Source: Kryptolebias marmoratus
Taxonomy: Eukaryota; Chordata; Actinopteri; Cyprinodontiformes; Rivulidae
Reading direction: 5' to 3'
DNA length: 64,000 nucleotides
NCBI RefSeq assembly: GCF_001649575.2
Contig: NC_051440.1
Span: 18,876,816 to 18,940,815, forward strand
The translations under genes were made by a program, and so were the position numbers. This document shows positions 60,946-64,000 of this stretch, in pieces (position 1 is the stretch's first letter; every line of letters starts with the position of its first letter). The notes under the pieces were generated by a model that saw only the letters and a program-made list of their open reading frames with translations, searched no databases and was not told where the DNA came from.

Positions 60946-61414
60946 TCAAAACAGCCCTTCAGAGTTTTGTTTTAACTTCTTGTAACTACCTTTCCACAGG
61001 TCTAATGGTCAAATGATGCTACTGAGAAATAGATGTGTGGGTGTAGGTGAGAAGTACTGATGATTTGTCTGGTTTTGTAAATGGAGGAAGGACAGACGAG
61101 CTAAAAAAAAGACATCTCTAATGTGCATAACAAATCTAAAATGTAAACTGTGTGGTAAACCAGTTGCAAAAGTTGTGAAAACTTTGATTTTTCTCAGAAA
61201 GTAAGAGGTATAGTTGGAATTTCCTGAGATCCCCATCAATCCATTGAGGAGTTGTTTACTTGGGAATAAAAGGAACTGCCACATGCAGTGTTGACAGTGG
61301 CATAAAAAGAAACAATATTTCAAAAGATTAAATAAATACATTTTTGTATTATGACATAATGAAAAATTGCAATGTCTTGAAACTACATATATACAATCTT
61401 AGATAAGCAACGAC

Positions 61415-61636
61415 ACATCCATCCATTTTCTTTACCCACATTTTTGTGCATTGTCAAGAGGAGCTGGTGCCTATCTCCAGCAGTCATTGGGAAAAAGGTG
61501 AGGTATATGCTGGATAGGTTGCCAGTACATCACAGGGCCTCATAGATACAAATGAGACAGACAACCATTCATGCTCTCACTCACACCTAGTGACAATTTC
61601 AAGTTATAAATTAACCTAACATGCATGTTTTTGGCA
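61415..61636 (+). repeat. Fish-wide interspersed repeat
   Basis: It opens CATCCATCCATTTTCT, continues GAGCTGGTGCCTATCTCCAG, GCCAGTACATCACAGGGC, AGACAACCATTCATGCTCTC, and ends TTAACCTAACATGCATGTTT. This is a widespread repeat of teleost genomes, probably the tail of a LINE or SINE. Its usual form differs at scattered sites, so this copy is old. Confidence 0.8.
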
Positions 61637-64000
61637 ACAACACAACACATATTAAAATGTGCCATTAATTTTTTTTATAAAAACTAAGCCAAAATACAGA
61701 AGGCTATAAAACTTTGGCATTGGTCTCTCTGATGACTTCAGCAGAAAAATTTGGCTCAAATTAGTGTGAATAATACAAGTCTATGTGTCAACAGGAAGAG
61801 GACGAATTGAGATTAGACATCAAGAGCATAATGTTCAATAGGAGGTTAATTAAGAATGGCTCTGAGGTCAGTGTATTCAGGCATCAAAGAAACACATGTA
61901 ATTCTATTTGGATATTATAAGTATAATTTATAAAGGTCCATAAAGAAGCTATTGAAATGTCTTTGCAAAAAGCAGTGAAAGAACCACTTTCATTAGATAT
62001 GTTAAATGGAACAGAAGTCATTATTATTCTCTTTCTCTGCATAACCACAGTTGTTAATGAGGGAAGCTCATCGTTTTCATGCTTTCAACTCACCTGATGG
62101 TATTCGTACATTTTCTGTGATGCCTAAATTCTTAAATGTTGTCAGTTCTTAAAGATTATTGCCACAATATCAAAAAATAGGAAGTAGTAGTATGGTGTAT
62201 GTTTTGGGTGTTTTATTGACTTACTGACTTAATTAAGCCCAAATAACCCAAGACCTGCAGTAAATGTCCAATTTCAATCTAGTTTCTTATTTAAAATATA
62301 TATTTTTTTCTCAATAATCAGATGTTTTGATCACCCGACTACAAGGTGTTATTTTTGCATTGTGATTCTCCATGTGCAGTATGTCATCATAGCAACAAGA
62401 ATAAAAAAATGTGTGGCAGGTTTGGCCAACAAAAAGGAGTGTGTGTGTGTGTGTTATAGCAGCTGATTATTGGAAGGGTTGTGTCATCCCCAAAAAATCA
62501 GTAATAAGCTTTACACAGTTTACACAAGTGTATTTGAGATAAAATAAATAAATAAAAATAAAAGCTGTATGTAAATTTTGGTCTTTAACAATGACTTCTT
62601 ATGTAACGTTGGAGTGACAACTAAATGGTCACTGGTCAGAGTACCAGCATTACAACTGGCATTGTTGCATTGCAAGACTCTGTCCAGTATTCTTATGACA
62701 ACAAATGGGTCTGTGGGTAGTAAAATTCAGCTTTTGGCCAGCACTATACAGCTGAGCAATAAAGCAACTAGTTGGAGAGTATACATAGTCTATAACACAC
62801 AAAATAATGCTTTATTAAACCCAAACAGAGATTAGTCTCAGTATATATTAGTGACCCTCCCAAAAAAGTAAAAACTAAAATTCTAACTAAGAACAGCCGT
62901 CATTGTTGAAGATCATCTTTAAAGGTTTACCTTTGTATATCCTAATTTTATGTATAGTCTAAAGTCAGTAATATCTTGCTCTGCAAATAATGAACAATCC
63001 CAAATGTTATCAATCTTGACTAAAACAAAATAATTTGAAAATAATTTGGAATACTACAACTAAAGACGTTCCTGCACAGTTATCAAAAATACAGTGTTAG
63101 CCATGAGCACTTCATGAAACTTAACATGTATTTTTATATCCATTAAAAACAAACCATATGCTATATAAAATTATGCTTCGTATTTACATACTGCACCACA
63201 TTTGGTAAACCAAACACAAAGATGGAGTAATAAAATTATACTGTAGAAACAATACCAGTTTCACTGCTATTGTCAAGCATGTTCTCACTGTCTGAACTAC
63301 CAAAAGTTCAGTCATTTCCTATAAAGCCACCCACTGAGATGCAGACCTTTGAAAAGATGACACAGGGCATGAAGAGGCTGCATAAAAGCCAAATAAAACC
63401 ACTGCTTCCACATTGGGACTACCCTCTGTGGCTGTGACTTTATAGGAGTTCATCTGTGAATCTGACACATGTATTAACATTAATTAACATTTAGCATGGA
63501 AAACTATTAAAGTGTGTCCGCTTTTGAATAAAACCTACTGTGAAGTCATGAGATGAAATCAAATTTAAAATGGCATTTTTTATGAACTGAGATTTGTCTA
63601 AACTGAGACCATCTGATGTGAATGTCAAGTATTTCAGGCTTGTAATTTCAACAACTTTGAACTTACAAGAGTGAGCACTTGTGTGAGATACAGACGGACG
63701 TGGGAGTTTACACGTTGGCTGAACTTGAGTGCAACTGACATTAAGATTGCTTATCAAAAGCTTTCTGTCAGTCTGAGAGCTATGTGAGGCATCAGAGAGG
63801 CATCAACCAGTTGCACTGCCCACTCAACACATCAGCGTTTTTCATTTGGATCTTTATTTCTCTGTCAGTTCCTTTCCTTCCATGTTTTTTTTCTCTACCT
63901 ACCTTGTAGGGTTGGGCAGTAAAAGCTAAAAGACAGTGTTTACTGCGAGATGCTCCACAGAGGTTAACTCTTAAAATCTTTCAACATCCTATGAAAGAAT

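Larger units (their letters stand above)
56913..64000 (-). other. FURIN 5' intron, over 7 kb, cut by the right edge
   Basis: It lies upstream of the propeptide exon. No signal-peptide exon (WAVRI...NLGQ type) was found in it, so that exon and the promoter should be further right. Besides the LINE and fish repeat below, it holds a slightly GC-rich stretch at 57500-57890 without recognised function. Confidence 0.55.

Noticed and set aside
62040..62110. Strong donor-like CAG|GTGAGT on the minus strand, considered as the end of the furin first coding exon
   Set aside because: The codons before it (MYEYHQ) do not match furin, and no signal peptide is upstream.
63890..64000. Minus-strand AAG|GTAGGTAG donor with an upstream acceptor near the right edge
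   Set aside because: The enclosed sequence has no furin-like translation; probably decoy splice sites.

Overview
This window is vertebrate nuclear DNA, almost certainly from a teleost fish. Genes are split into many short exons with GT...AG introns. The repeats are of fish type: a hAT element with a BED zinc-finger transposase, a Rex1-like LINE, an L2-type LINE, and fish-wide interspersed repeats. No bacterial, viral or CRISPR-like feature was found.

Layout. Positions 1-1798 hold a hAT DNA transposon on the minus strand, cut by the left edge. Its transposase gene has two exons and sits antisense inside an intron of the next gene. Positions 2084-7589 (+) carry the last 13 coding exons of an alpha-mannosidase II gene, best matched to MAN2A2, a Golgi N-glycan processing enzyme; its N-terminal half lies left of the window. 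Positions 7590 to about 12.9 kb are 3' UTRs and intergenic DNA. Positions 12924-56912 (-) carry 14 coding exons of FURIN, the Golgi proprotein convertase. They run from the second half of the propeptide to the stop codon; only the signal-peptide exon is missing, to the right. The furin introns total about 42 kb. Positions 56913-64000 are furin intron holding a decayed L2-like LINE and a fish-wide repeat.

The two host genes are convergent (tail to tail). Both products act in the Golgi/trans-Golgi secretory pathway, one on glycans and one on proproteins, but nothing in the sequence shows shared regulation. The mammalian locus also pairs FURIN and MAN2A2, with FES between them; here the order is rearranged and no FES exon was recognised in the gap.

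Exon edges were placed by hand from GT/AG signals. The reading phase was carried through all 13 and 14 exons without a break, so the gene models are firm. Protein comparisons with human furin and MAN2A2 rest on recalled family knowledge, not on a search. No new biological system was found. The points most worth a second look are: a TG repeat serving as the splice tract of the furin autocleavage exon; a lengthened furin cytoplasmic tail with a moved acidic cluster; a candidate in-frame cassette exon in MAN2A2; and a near-perfect hairpin in a furin intron.
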